Shown here: positions 32,557 to 44,596 of the stretch, piece by piece
How positions within the stretch are numbered: the stretch's first letter is position 1
Layout: each line of letters opens with the position of its first letter
Assembly: GCA_001599595.1 (NCBI GenBank)
Contig: BCHH01000001.1
Coordinates: 2,699,837 to 2,763,836, forward strand
Direction of reading: 5' to 3'
DNA: 64,000 nucleotides
Source: Beverwykella pulmonaria
Taxonomy: Eukaryota > Ascomycota > Dothideomycetes > Pleosporales > Melanommataceae
Program-made: the position numbers and the translations under genes
The notes under the pieces: model-generated
The model's input: the letters and a program-made list of their open reading frames with translations, nothing else
The model's database searches: none
Told to the model about the DNA's origin: nothing

Positions 32557-34226
32557 CTAGTGGATATCCTCTGCAGCCATTGCAAACAACAACTCCGGAT
32601 TAGTTAAGCCCAATTCCCATCTGTGACTTCCTTTGTAGATTTCACGTTCGTGAATGTCTACCTCCAGCGTAGCATCTGCATCCACAATCTGCGCCCATAA
32701 CTTGACATTTCGAACATCCGAGTGGGGCCACAATCCACCGACGGGGACTATATCGAACCTGGAAATGAAAATACTTGCCAAAGCCATCACTTCAACAGTC
32801 GCAAAGTGACGTCCTGGACAAAGTGTGCTCCCGCCTCCAAAGGCTCTAAATGCCACCGGATTGGGTATCTTCTTATTGGTACCCTTCAAGAAGCGACAAT
32901 GGTCAAAGGAGGAACAATCATCACCCCATATCGCAGGTTCTGAATGGAGAAGATCCGCCGATATCATTGTCATGGCACCCTTTTTCAGTAGATACCTCCT
33001 ATCCAGCAGGGTGTCCTCCATAACCTCCCGAACGGACAGACCAACGCTTCGGTGTCTGAGAACTTCTTGAAAAGTTGAAGCAATCTTGGGGCAGCTTTTC
33101 TTGATAGTAGCCATATCGATATAATGAATAGTAGTGCCATCAGGTTTTTTCGTCGTCCTTGTAGCCCCTAGAAGCTCTTTTCTGCAATCCTCGAGGACTT
33201 TGGGATTCGAGAACACGTAGTAAATCATCCAGAAAGCGGCCGGGTAGGTATTTACCAATATAGCAATGGCACCCCCTACTTCAAATTTCGCAATGTCTTC
33301 AACAGAAACTCCGAATCGGCGACTATGATCAAACCTGCCTTGAACCAAAGATGATCCGAGACGATGCTGATCATTCTTGAAGTAGTCGTTGAACGCTTTT
33401 ACTACCGTCGCTCTGGCGTTGATAGCAGTGCGGGCAGTAATCGATGGAAACACGTTGATCAAGACCGAAAGCGTATTCCTCTCGAAGGTCCTAGAGTGAT
33501 GTCAGTGGCAGCAAGTATATTGGTTGGTCCAGGAAAGCGCTTACCAAAATGCATTCTCCACACTCGTATCGAGAAACGGGTTTCTAGGTCCATAAACTGA
33601 GTTAGTAGTAGCCAATGTGAGATGATGCCTCAGCCAGCTGGAAAGGTTAACGCGTGCAGACTGCTTGGGTAATTTGTTCACGGTCGTTGTGAGATTGTCC
33701 AGCATGATTTGATTCATGGCATCCAGCGCTGGGCCTGGCGATAAAGGAGGAAGCATGGACTTGAAGAATGTGCTGACATAGGATCCACTCCCCAGTAAAT
33801 CGGTGTTGATAATTTTATTTGCCTCCTCGCTACATCCGCAAATTCGTTGGGTGAATTTCACAACCAGAGGCCCAAATGCTAATGGTTTGACAAGACGTTG
33901 AACGGGGCCAATAAGTTGTGGTGAGGATATGACGTAAATCTTGGATCCGGGCATGTCAATTCCAAAGACAGGTGACTTTGTGCGACCTCTAAACGGAGTA
34001 AGCATACATAAGAAGAGTATGTTCATAAGGGCATAACAGCATACCTCAATAAACTGTAGTAATAGATCTGGTGGCGAAACATTCCGATGAGGTGGCCAAT
34101 GATTGGAATGGAACTCGTCACGGTCGGTGGTTCTCTCATGTCTTTGTTGGGTCGAAAGAAACGGACAACGGCAAACAAAAGCAGGACCACGCCACCAACA
34201 AGGCCAGCAAGAGAGATCTTGCCCAT
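32557..34226 (-). CDS. Cytochrome P450 (CYP7/CYP8-like fungal class), three exons, 519 aa
   Basis: Exons 34226-34045, 33988-33545 and 33490-32557; introns 56 and 54 nt. An N-terminal anchor (LAGLVGGVVLLLFAVVRFF) places it on the ER membrane. The I-helix region has NTYPAAFW instead of the usual AGxDT, as in related CYP7/8-like P450s. ExxR is EVLR (in STFQEVLRHR), and the heme-binding loop is AFGGGSTLCPGRHFA with the axial Cys. All core residues are present. Substrate unknown. It is neighboured by the MFS pump and by a P450 relic upstream. Confidence 0.9.
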
Positions 34227-34989
34227 TTTTGAGTGAAATTGAAAACGGTATTATAGATGGTAAAAGATGTGGGTTGTCTTGTGCACACAAGATTCCTCAA
34301 GTTGAACACTGAAGTTCAGTACTGCTTGCTTTTGTTGTGTTGGTAGCCAGCGGCAGGTTACATAATTTTTATCACATATTGCGCATTGACGGGTCAAAAC
34401 GAGGCGCCGATGTGCGGTTCATACAGAGTTCATATTTCAAACTCCTGCAATATAAGCACCGGGCGGTCTGCTGCATCCTGGTCCCTTTGCATTGGCACTG
34501 ACCGCTTCTGACTCGGCTATATAATCCAAATTGCGGCGAAGACTTCATTATGAACCACGCCGCATGTACACAGAATTCAATAATTCCAAAAATTATATTT
34601 GGGGTTAGATTTAGATTGGATAATGCTTAGGCCATGTTTTGTTCACACATGGCGTATGCCGCCGATCTAAAAGGTCTAGACCTCGGCATATTGTGGCACT
34701 CAGCATAGCGTTGAGCTATATATAGGTAGATGTGTAGTTTCAAACAGCATTAAAACGCGTATATCAAGAAACTGCAAAGAGAAGGTCATGATTCCTATGC
34801 ATGGGGGTGGCTTCCTGTCACTTCGAGCTACAATATGGAAATATGAACAATCTCATTCGCGAGACTAACGTTCCCAAAAACTTGCATTTAAAATGCTATC
34901 CCGATGAGCTGCCTTGAATTCAGCGGAAGGCCGTATCGATAGTCTCACGTCGAGTAATGCGGGTGTAAAACTCGTGGATATAAGTTACA
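34227..34989. other. Intergenic
   Basis: 5' flank of the P450; no gene recognised. Confidence 0.45.
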
Positions 34990-35300
34990 CGTAGAGTCAT
35001 TTTTCTCCATGGTCGTTGTTCCAGCAACATAGGGAAGCTTGTGCGTCGAATTTTATCTCGAAGACAATCTTGGATAACTCTATGTGAGAAATATTAGCAC
35101 CTATACAGCGGGAAGAGCCACTCCCAAAGACAAGATCCATAGTTTGCAGCATTTTTCTCGTTTGGTAATCGTTGTGTAACCTACCGATTGGGCAAGAAAA
35201 CTTCTGGATCATCACCGAATATCAGACTGAGTTGCGTTGCTACTACATTCGAACTAACGTAGGTGCCGCCGCAATGTTCTGGTTAACCACGGTTTCGATC
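34990..35300 (-). pseudogene. Cytochrome P450 relic (3' part)
   Basis: On the minus strand, one frame reads GTYVSSNVVATQLSLIFGDD and continues to PEVFLPNR then TAG where a Trp is expected. A second frame continues with LVFGSGSSRCIGANISHIEL, a heme loop with axial Cys in the style of CYP57/pisatin-demethylase-like enzymes. A frameshift and the stop separate the two parts, and no upstream ExxR or N-terminus is found. This is a broken gene of a different P450 class from the two intact ones. Confidence 0.7.
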
Positions 35301-36484
35301 TTTTCGCTTCCGTGCCTCAATAACTTTCTGTGTTAACTTAGTGATGATTAACCTATGCACTACAACTCACAGCCGTGTGGAAGATTTTTCTGATTTTGGA
35401 TTCTCTCTATGGATTCCTTCCGAGACAAGATTTCCCTCGTCGGCGTCAGTAGGGAGTGAATCAAATCAAGGTCTCGAACGACAATACGGTGAGCTTACAT
35501 ATCAGGACAAAACAGATCACGGCTAACATGAATAGTTCCTTTGGTACGAATTGGGGCCAATGCTTGGAACATGGTTTTCTTCGACGGCCACTACGGCGGG
35601 CTAGTCATAGCCAGGGTGAGTTAGATGCACACTACTACTGTGAGCATCTGATACGTTTGATATTTGAAACCCGATTTATGTTGTTTCTATATCACGTGGT
35701 TGATGCCAAGTCCCGACACGGGCCTTGGTGCCTCAGGGCAGAACTTCCTCGTCCTTCTCCTCCACCTTGCCCATCTCTCCTCAGCCATCATCAACAGCCT
35801 CATTGTACGCTCAATAGGCTAATATGGCTCGATTTCTATCCCCACCCACCATCAACAAGTTCGACACGAACCCAAACCACTTGCGTTGTTTTTTGCATTT
35901 ATTTTGATTCTTTGCTTTTCTGTATATAGTCCGAAGCCGGGTGGCCAGCTCCCACTCAGAGTACTACGTACTACGTACTCTCCAATATCTGTAGGCCCCT
36001 GAGTACCCTCGGAGGGTATCTCATCGCTCGCACGTGACTGGGCCATGAGAGTTCTCACACGAGACTCAACTACGGGAGCTGCCCCTGAGCTTACGCCCCC
36101 AAATCAAGCGTTACAAACAAGATAAACACCCACTTCCATGATGATGATGCGTGAGAGATAGATCTAGTCCCAAAGCACCGCTTACGACAAGATATTCCGC
36201 GTAGGTGCAGATGAACAATCGCTCAATAACGGAAAGGTATGCGTACTTATCGTCTTGTAATCTCCGAGTTCAATGCTGCGAGGAATAGGCATTGAAAAGA
36301 TGAGGCATCGCGGAAGATAGATTGGCAGAAACCACTAACCTAAAAGTTGACGAGCCCGGCGACTTTAAGGTACCAGCCCGCCTTTCTCCGCCCCGCTCTG
36401 TCTGTGCAGCACCCGTTCTAACTTTCCATCTCTATAGAGTCACCACCACATGGTGGCGCGCGTCGCCGCGGCTCTCTCTCAAAG
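35301..36484. other. Gene-free stretch
   Basis: No recognisable gene. A small CGTACTACGTACT repeat lies at about 35962-35980. Confidence 0.4.
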
Positions 36485-36649
36485 ATGGCTGACGCCCTTA
36501 AAAAGCCTTTCCATCATGAGAAGGAAAAACAAGAGGTCCCGCCCGCCCTTCAAGACGCCATTGACAAGATGGAGGCTCGGAAACGCGCCACCGATCAAAG
36601 GAGGGAAGATGAGGGTAAGGATATAAGTGTCTTGGGTGGGGAGATGTAA
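36485..36649 (+). CDS. Possible small charged protein, 54 aa
   Basis: Single short ORF from ATG 36485 to TAA 36647-36649, very hydrophilic (MADALKKPFHHEKEKQEV at the start, then Lys/Arg/Glu-rich). A GTAAGG within it (36614-36619) could be a donor, making this the first exon of a longer gene, but I found no partner exon before the hAT insertion at 37062. Weak call. Confidence 0.25.
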   Translation: MADALKKPFHHEKEKQEVPPALQDAIDKMEARKRATDQRREDEGKDISVLGGEM

Positions 36650-37053
36650 GGGTTTTCTGATGGGGGGCAATGATCATTTGGCAGCTGCGTTGTTCTAGGA
36701 GGGATCAGGTCAGAGCAGCTTATAAGCTGTTTGACCTTGGATCGGCTAATCAATTACACAAGGACAAGCTTAAACTATTACAGAAGAGGACTGATCTCGC
36801 GTCAAATCCTTCGAAGGGCTAAGTGCTGCTTCTGGGGTCCGGTGACGATGCGCGCTAACAATTCGCAATGGCATAATGCGACTTGGAGAAGAATCTGTAA
36901 ATCTCTGTGTCATATTTAGCGTTCATTCTCGATAATCTGTTATTGTTTCCGATATCATCACTATAACGCATATTTCGCGCCCATTTATACACCGTGTAGA
37001 AAACACGCTTGAATGGACTTCCGATTATGTCGAAGAATTTATTAGATATACGA
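36650..37053. other. Intergenic before hAT element
   Basis: No gene seen. Confidence 0.4.
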
Positions 37054-38425
37054 TTGATATTCATCGTTCCCAATAGTCGGTCCGACTGTTAGTTACTGTT
37101 ACTAACAGTCGGATTCCTGGGCAGTCGGTCAGTAAGGGGACCCCCCTCCGTAACCAACTGATGGATGAGGCTGTAGTTACTGCAGTAACTGCCCTATACA
37201 GACTTTTTATTAGTGTTGAGGCTGGAGATGAGACCTGCCAAGGGCGCCGGTGATAAGCTGTGGAGATTTGATGCCGGATTCGTCAAATCTCCATAATAAA
37301 CTCAACTCTCTCCCCTAGTCACAGCCCGACACCCTTCAATATAAGGTCCTTCTTGACGTCCCAGAATCATATGCCTCGCCACCCAACGTCGTCATCATCG
37401 TCGTCGTCAGCCGGCCCTAGTACTCAAGCCTCAACCACCCACTTTGCGTCGTCCCGCCGTTTTAAGAAGGCAAGGGCGACCTCACCAACGCCCTCTATAT
37501 CCTCCTCCATTGTTTCATCAGGCCCAACGCCCTCAACGCCTAAGGCTCTAGCTAAGTTACTCTCAAAAGCCTTCCCCCGCAAAGTGGGCCAGAACAACAG
37601 TGTTAAGTTCCTAGTAGACTAGGGCAATATACACTACGCTAGCAAGCTCCTGCTCACATTACAGGTAGGATATTAGGTGCGGGACCTGCGCCAGGTCTCT
37701 GGCAAGGCCAAGGCGTCAAATATTTGGCGTTACAGCGCAGACCTAGTTTATATTAACGCTGTTAGCAAGCGCACAAGGCTCTAGCTCTGTAAGACCTACC
37801 ACCTAAAGGGGTTAACAACAGCTTGCAAAGCTGTCAATTCCACTGCGCACATCACCACCCATCTCTAGAAGGAGCACTCTATTAGTGTTGTAAATAGCCA
37901 GCTGTTCCCAACAGGACAACTAGGGCCACTAGATCTATAGGCAGCGTCGCAAGCAGCAGGTAGTGCTTTTAGGGGGAGCCATACGCTATAGCAGGAGACG
38001 TTGTTGTTAAGAGCGTATGTGGACTAGGTTATACTTCAAGACGTAAGTTTCAACTCAGCCACCTTAGCTAAAGTCTAGAGTCTTATTGCGTGGAATTGAC
38101 TTGATCTTCTTAAAGCTCTACTATTATCAACAACCACCCTTTCTAGCTATGTAGTAGATAGTTTAAAAGCGCGCAAAGCAGAGATTTAATTGATACTAAA
38201 TTTAGCTGTTAGCAAGGTAGCGTTGAGCATAGATGTATAGACTTCACCTAACCACTTTTTATTTCTAGCAGTAGTTGCTTACTTTGTTAGTATGCTAAGC
38301 TCTTGCGCGTTGTCCCTGTAAATTACTGTAAACTAACAACTTATAGATCTTAACAACCAACCCTAGGATTTGCTTATTAGCTTCAAGAACCTCCTTAGGG
38401 ACCATACAGGCGCTAATTAGGCTAT

Positions 38426-38915
38426 TGTCACGAGAGGCTATCGGTAGCAGAGGATAAAGGTTCAATTAAATATCGGATACTACGGATACAATCTCAGGTG
38501 CGATAAATTATCATACAAGACGTTGCGTAAGGAGCTCGACCAGAGGTCCTTCAAGGTTCAATAAATACTCAGTCTAGTTCGTGCGTCAGGGGTCTAGTTC
38601 GTGCGTGGGCCAAGCCCAGTTGGGACTCAGTTCAGTATTTCAGGTTAGATTGGGTTGGCTAGTTGCCAACCTCATTAAACTGTGAGTTGCAGTACAGTGC
38701 CAACAGTCGTCACTGTTGGTGTACTGTAAGTCAGAATGGGATGATGTGCGCAACAGGTATTAGTCAGTATTGTGCGCGAGTTTGGGTGTGTGAAGTACTG
38801 TGCTGCGGAGTACAGTACTTGTCAGGACTGTTGTTTAGGACTGTTGTTTGGGACTGTCGTTTAGTATCGTTCAGGACTGTTGTTTAGAATTGGTGTCGCA
38901 GTAGTTACTGTGACA
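38426..38915 (-). repeat. LTR (3' LTR relative to coding strand), heavily decayed
   Basis: 490 bp, TGTCACGAGAGG...GTTACTGTGACA on the plus strand. Compared with 44107-44596 it has lost many CpG sites, for example GGACTGTTGTTT where the other has GGACCGTCGTTC. Confidence 0.92.
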
Positions 38916-39101
38916 GTACCCCCCTCTTAGATTCAAGCAAATTGTGAGGGTGGTTCAGGGCAGGTTCAAGGCAGGTTCAGGTATGCTTAGGTATTTCTTG
39001 TAGAACAGTAAGACAGCCTTAGTGTCTTTCATCTCTGTTGCAGGTTCCCAGCTCAGTTTATTATATCCAGTCCATCAGACTAGGTATTCATGGTATTGGC
39101 G

Positions 39102-42100
39102 TCAACAGTTGTAGCGGAGTTCCTCAACGCTGTTGACAGTCCATTCAGTTTCACCTTCAACCTCTATGGGTTCAAGTGGTGGGTTTTGTTGGCTAGGCAG
39201 GTAATCAGATTCAGGTGCCGCAGGTTGGAGTAATAACACATAAAAGACAGGGTGTATTTTCATAGTTTTAGGTAGTTTAAGGCAGTAGGCGTGCGAGCCA
39301 ACTGGCCTCAAGATTAGGTATAGGCCAAGGTTCTTCTAGTCTAATTTCTTTGACTTGCGCTTAGTTTAGATGTTTTAGGCGTTTAGCCAGACTTTATTAC
39401 CCACCTTATAGTTAGGTGCAGGTAATTAGTTTTAGTTTGCATACTCTTGTTAATATGCTTGTGCCCACAGGAGTTCCTCTCACACAAATTCCTAGAGCTC
39501 CTTTATATTGTCAACAAAGTAGTTCACGGCTTCCACTTGGGTAGCTTAGAAGCAATGCTTATCAATCTTAGAGGAAGGCTTAAATCCTATTTGTGGGTGC
39601 TGTCCGTATGTGGCCAGGAACAGCAATACTTGTGTTAATTTAGAAGTTGTGTTGTTGGCTTCAAATTCTGCGGCAGGTAGCCATCTTACCCAGTCGTCTT
39701 GTCTGTAGTTCATAAACACACGTAGGACTTGTTCTATCACTGCGTTAGCGTTCTTAGTCTGTCTATTAGTCTCAGGATAGAAAGCAGATGACAATAGGGG
39801 ATTAATTTAGAGTAGCCAATAGAGTTTAGTCCAGAATGCAGAGACAAACTGCGTCCCTCTGTCTAAGATAATCATGTTGGGAAGGCCATGTAGTTTCCAC
39901 ACGTGTTGGTAGAACAGGTTAGCTACGTTAGGAGCTTGGATACTAGCACACAGAATCAGGTGTCAATACTTAGTTAAGCAATCAACCACCACTATAATGT
40001 TTGTGCAGCCTTTAGATTTAGGTAGTTTAGTAACAAAGTCAACAGAGATGTGTCGCCATCTTAGTTCAGGCACTAGTAGCGGTTTCAGCAGGCCATGTTG
40101 TTTCTCGCGGGAGGCTTTCAACCATCAGCATGTGTGGCAACACAATACGTATTGTCTAATTGTCTTAAACATGCCATGCTAGTAGTATTCTCTTTGCAGG
40201 ATATCTAGGGTCTTGCCGCAACCTAAGTAGCCCCCCGCAGGCGAGTTGTAGGCCAGTCGCAACAGCTTCAGCTTCAGTTCATTGTGGTCAGGTATCACAA
40301 GTCAGTTCCAGAAATACAACTGTCCTTGATGGTCCTCGCACTTACTAAGGGAGATCTTCTTCAACTGTTGTGTGCCAGAGCGCAGGAGACCCAAAATCTC
40401 TAAGATAAACTTGTTGTTCACATATTCATCAGCAATAATTTGTTAGATGGATTAGTTAGTCTCCACTAGGTTTAGTTCAGTGTATAGGGGTGCTAAGGAA
40501 GCCTTCTTGTCAACCCCCATAGGGTCATTAAACAAGTTAGGGCGGAGCAGTGTTTGCTTGCGGGCTTCTCAGGCTTAATCCTTGCCCAGTTCATCCTGGG
40601 ATCGTCATGTCAGTGCATCAGGCTTCTCACTGTACTTGCTAGGCCAGTAGGTAATTGTGAAATCAAATCAGGACAGGTATTTAGACCACCGCGCTTGCCA
40701 GTGGCTCAGTTGTTTTGTAGTAGTGAAGTACTGCAGGTTCTTATAATTGCTCAGTACTTGTATTAGGAACAAGGCTCCTTCAAGTTTAGGTCGCCATTGT
40801 TTAAAGCATTAGATAATTGCCAGTAACTCCTTGTTGTAGATCTTGTAGTTACACTCAGCAGGGTTCATGCGTTTTGAAAAGTACGCGACTGGTCTCAGGA
40901 TTCCTTTGGCATCTCGCTGTAAGATAATGCCAGTAGTCACGTGGTTAGAAGAGTCAGCCTTAACTACTATTAGTAGATCAGGGTCAAAGTGTTAGAGGAT
41001 TGGAGCAGATACAAACGCGTTCTTTAGGTTGTCAAAGGCATGTTGACAGGTTAGATTGAAACAGAACAGGATTTCCTTTTAGGTAAGAGCAATTAGAGGA
41101 GCAACAATCCCAGAGAAATTGTCAATAAATCTCCTGTAGAAGTTGGCAAATCCTATAAAGGCTCTAACGTCTTAGACGTTCTTTAGGTACTCCCACTCAA
41201 CAATAGCTTGTACCTTCTTTGGGTCTATCTTAATGCTGTTAGTTAATATCACATATCTAAGGTAGGTGACTTTAGTTTTATAGAACTCACACTTGTTAAT
41301 GTTAAGTTGTATACTATGTTCCTCAAGGGCTGTGAGGACAAGTCAGACGTGTTTCTTATATTTCTTCAGAGAGTTACTGTAGATTAGGATGTCATCAATG
41401 TACATAGTACAGAAGATGTCAAGATAAGGACGCAGGACATTATTCACAAAGTGCTGGAACATGCTTAGAGCATTAGCTAGACTAAAGGGCATAACTAGGT
41501 ATTCAAACAGGCTGTATTAGGTTCAGAAGGCGGTCAACCATTTATCTCCTTTAGCAATGCGCAGTTTGTTAAAGGCGGCAATAATGTCAAGTTTTGTGTA
41601 GTATTTAGCCTTGCTAAGTTGGCTTAGGGTTTCTTGTATTAGTAGGATCAGGTAACAGTTCTTAACAGTTAAAGCATTTAGGGCACAGTAGTTAACGCAG
41701 AATTAGAGACTACCTCCAGGTTTCTTCACAAAGATAACAGGTGATGCAACAGGAGAGGAGCTAGCTTGTATAAATCCTTTAGCTAGGTAATTGTCAAGAT
41801 ACTTTTGTAGTACTTTTAGTTTATTCTGTGACATGCCATATAGTAGTCCAAAGCCATGTTCCTTTCCATCCTGCAGGATAATCTTGTAGTTGTATAATCT
41901 TCTTAGGGGAATCTTATCAGCTTCCTCACAGGAGAATACATGCAACAGGTTATAGTATTCTGCTGGGACCTTCGTGGCTAGATTAGTGTGCTCCTTAGGA
42001 GCCAAGGCTTTATCAATGTCAGCCATAGTGACTGCAAAGATTTTATAATTGCGTTGTTGGGCACTGCAGAGGAACAGGGCAGCTCTAATGCAGTAGATGT

Positions 42101-42215
42101 CTATTTCTAGGGCAGACGTTAGTTCAGGTTTAGGTTCAGGTTTAGGTTTAGTGTTGCCTCTCTTAGTAACAGGAGGAGAAGCTTCGTGTTCGTGAGTAAG
42201 GTTGTCCGCAGACAA
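39102..42215 (-). pseudogene. Pol polyprotein region (RT, RNase H, integrase), broken
   Basis: The longest open parts are 42215-41703 (the start of RT, with GFGLLYGMSQNKLKVLQKYL), 39794-39546 (integrase catalytic end, with YPETNRQTKNANAVIEQVL, whose Glu is the third DDE residue) and 39311-39102. The rest of the frame is readable only through stops, such as the TAA after VKKPGGSL at about 41700. Domain order RT-RNaseH-IN identifies Ty3/gypsy rather than copia. Confidence 0.85.
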
Positions 42216-43039
42216 CTGTTAGTTCATCTTAGCTATTGCATGATAGTGTCAGGTTCAGGTGGTGAGTTTAAGACAACGCTTTAGTTTACAGGTCAGTTTC
42301 AGGGGACAGTTGTGGACAGTTGCTAACAGTTCATGTCGTGCTGCACTGTGCGTATTTTGTACTGTGTCACACAGTACGTCTAGGGTCTTAGGTTGGCGTA
42401 GACAGTGCGTCTAGCATCAGGGGGCGTTGAACAGGAGTCATCTATTGTTATAGTTAGGGACAACCCTGTGTTTGTACAACTATAGTTGGCCAAGAATTAT
42501 ATCATGTCAGCCAGTAGTTGTAACAAAGAGGCAGATGCGTTCATAGTGGTTTATGTGCTAGAGGGTTATCATCACTGTATCAGTAATTGTACCTCCTTTG
42601 AGTTGTTTGCTGTTAAAACTAGTAGGTATTAATAGCTAGGCCAGCAGAGTCAGTCAGAGTTTCAGTTTGCGCGCCAGAGATCTGTTTATGTAGCCGCGAC
42701 TAGTGGCTCCTAAGTCAACTAAGCAAAACGTGCTATAGGTTACCATGTCTTGTTGGAGGCTAATGGGAATATTAATGTAGTATTTCCATGAGCTTAGTTT
42801 AGGAGGTGTGAGCCATAGGTTAGCAGAAATCTAGTAAGGGCGCGGTCCTAGGCAGCGGCTTACGCTCAGGACTTTCCTTTTAGGGACGGGTTGTGCTTGT
42901 CGCGAGGACTGCGTGATTATAGCTAACAGTTGGTGACAGTTGACAATGCTGTAGAACTTATAGTAGACAATAAGTTCCATCATGTTTAGGTTAGAGCTAA
43001 GGGAGGTCAGCTAGTGCTAGTTGCTCTAGCAGCAGGCAT

Positions 43040-44085
43040 GGGGACAGTGCATTGCAGGGAGATGTGATTCTTTAAGTTACATTTGAAGCAACAACCCTCC
43101 TTTATCTGTTTCTGGCGTTCAGCTAATCCTACCAGGGCGTAACCTGCTAGGTCAATTTCCATAGCGTCTAGGTCTCATTTAGCAGCAGCAGCGTAGGTCA
43201 ATTAAGTTGGTCAGGCAGCAGAATGTTTGTAGGGTTAGCAACGGGGCAGCAGGCAGAGCATGTTGTTGTATTATTTGCTAATAATGTTGGCACAGTCAAC
43301 AAGTTTTTCAGGGAAGTCTACACTAATAAGGGCTCCTTGGAGGTCCTCGTTCAGTAATTCAAGCAAGCAGTCTAGCAGTGCTGTGTCATTCCATCTAGAT
43401 TCTTGTCCGTAGCAATAGAACTTGGCAAAGTATAAAGGGAAGCTCTTCTTTCCTTAGTAGAGTCTTGCCAGTTTTCTTTGTGCAGTAGCTTGTTAGTTCA
43501 GGTCGCCATACGTAGATCATAACAGGTTCACAAGTTCTTCTACTAATTCTGGGGAGAAGAAATCAACTAGGAGAGCAGCGTTGTCTTAGAGGCGTGTGAT
43601 TAAGTATTAAAGGCGTTCAAGTTCTGTAGGATATTAGTCAAGGTTTCCGTGTAGCTTGTTTTTAAGTTGAGACAGGAAGGTGGGTAGTTCCTATTATTTG
43701 CCAGTAAAGAGAGGGGGATTAGGTAGTTGTTCAGTTCAGCAGGTGGTATTAGTTGGCTTAGTAGTTGGTTGCGTTAGCAAGCTGTTAGGTGTAGATAATA
43801 GGGTAACTATAGTAGGGATCTGCGGGTGGGCCAGAGATTCTACAGCTTTTAATCCATCATTTAATTCTGTTACTAGTTGGTCTGTGTTAGACGCATTAGG
43901 GGACAGAGTCTTTAACTTAATTGTTTGTATCTCTTTGTGTAGAGACGCAATTTGTTTTTCAAAGGCCTGTTGTTAATTGCTTAAGGCTTCAGCAAAGGAA
44001 GTCTGCATAAGCTACATCTGTTCCCAGAAGGTTGCCATTAAGTCTATTAACTAAGGATTCAGTTCAGTTGGCGTTGTCATGTTGG
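43040..44085 (-). pseudogene. Gag region, broken
   Basis: The minus frame begins ATGACAACGCCAACTGAACTG at about 44079 and runs through a coiled-coil-like stretch (FEKQIASLHKEIQTIKLK) to the CX2CX4HX4C zinc knuckle. It is interrupted by many stops. Confidence 0.7.
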
Positions 44086-44106
44086 TGAGGGTTTAACGCA
44101 ACGTAA

Positions 44107-44596
44107 TGTCACGAGAGGCTATTAGTAGCAGAGGATAAAGGTTCAATTAAATATCAGATACTACAGATACAATCTCAGGTGCAATAAATTATCATACAAG
44201 ACGTTGCGTAAGGAGCTCAACCAGAGGTCCTTCAAGGTTCAATAAATACTCAGTCTGGTTCGTGCGTCAGGGGTCTAGTTTGTGCGCAGGCCAAGCCCAG
44301 TTGGGACTCAGTTCAGTATTTCAGGTTAGATCAGGTCAGCTAGTTGCCAACCTCGTTGAACTGTGAGTCGCAGTACAGTGCCGACGGTTGTCACCGTCGG
44401 TGTACTGTAAGTCAGAATAGGATGATGTGCGCAACGGGTATTAGTCAGTATTGTGCGCGAGTTCGGGTGTGTGAAGTACTGTGCTGCGGAGTACAGTACT
44501 TGTCGGGACCGTCGTTCAGGACCGTCGTTCGGGACCGTCGTTCGGTATCGTTCGGGACCGTTGTTCGGAATTGGTGTCGCGGTGGTTACCGTGACA
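44107..44596 (-). repeat. LTR (5' LTR relative to coding strand), CpG-rich
   Basis: 490 bp with the same termini as 38426-38915. It contains four to five tandem GGGACCGTCGTTC-type units at about 44510-44565. Confidence 0.92.

Larger units (their letters stand above)
38426..44596 (-). mobile_element. Ty3/gypsy (chromovirus-like) LTR retrotransposon, full-length, decayed
   Basis: 6171 bp with 490-bp LTRs at both ends, flanked by a GCTAT duplication (38421-38425 and 44597-44601). Coding orientation is minus. From 5' to 3' on the minus strand: a Gag with zinc knuckle CFKCNLKNHISLQC near 43050-43095; an RT with VASPVIFVKKPGG and the catalytic MYIDDI box near 41400; RNase H; integrase zinc finger (HGMFKTIRQYVLCCHTC near 40140-40185) and core; and a tail with a chromodomain-like region at 39102-39311. 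A purine tract AAGAGGGGGG sits next to the 3' LTR. Many stops interrupt pol. Confidence 0.92.

Noticed and set aside
44502..44570. Tandem GGGACCGTCGTTC units as a CRISPR-like array
   Set aside because: The units lie within an LTR, have no spacers and recur in all LTR copies; this is also a eukaryotic genome.
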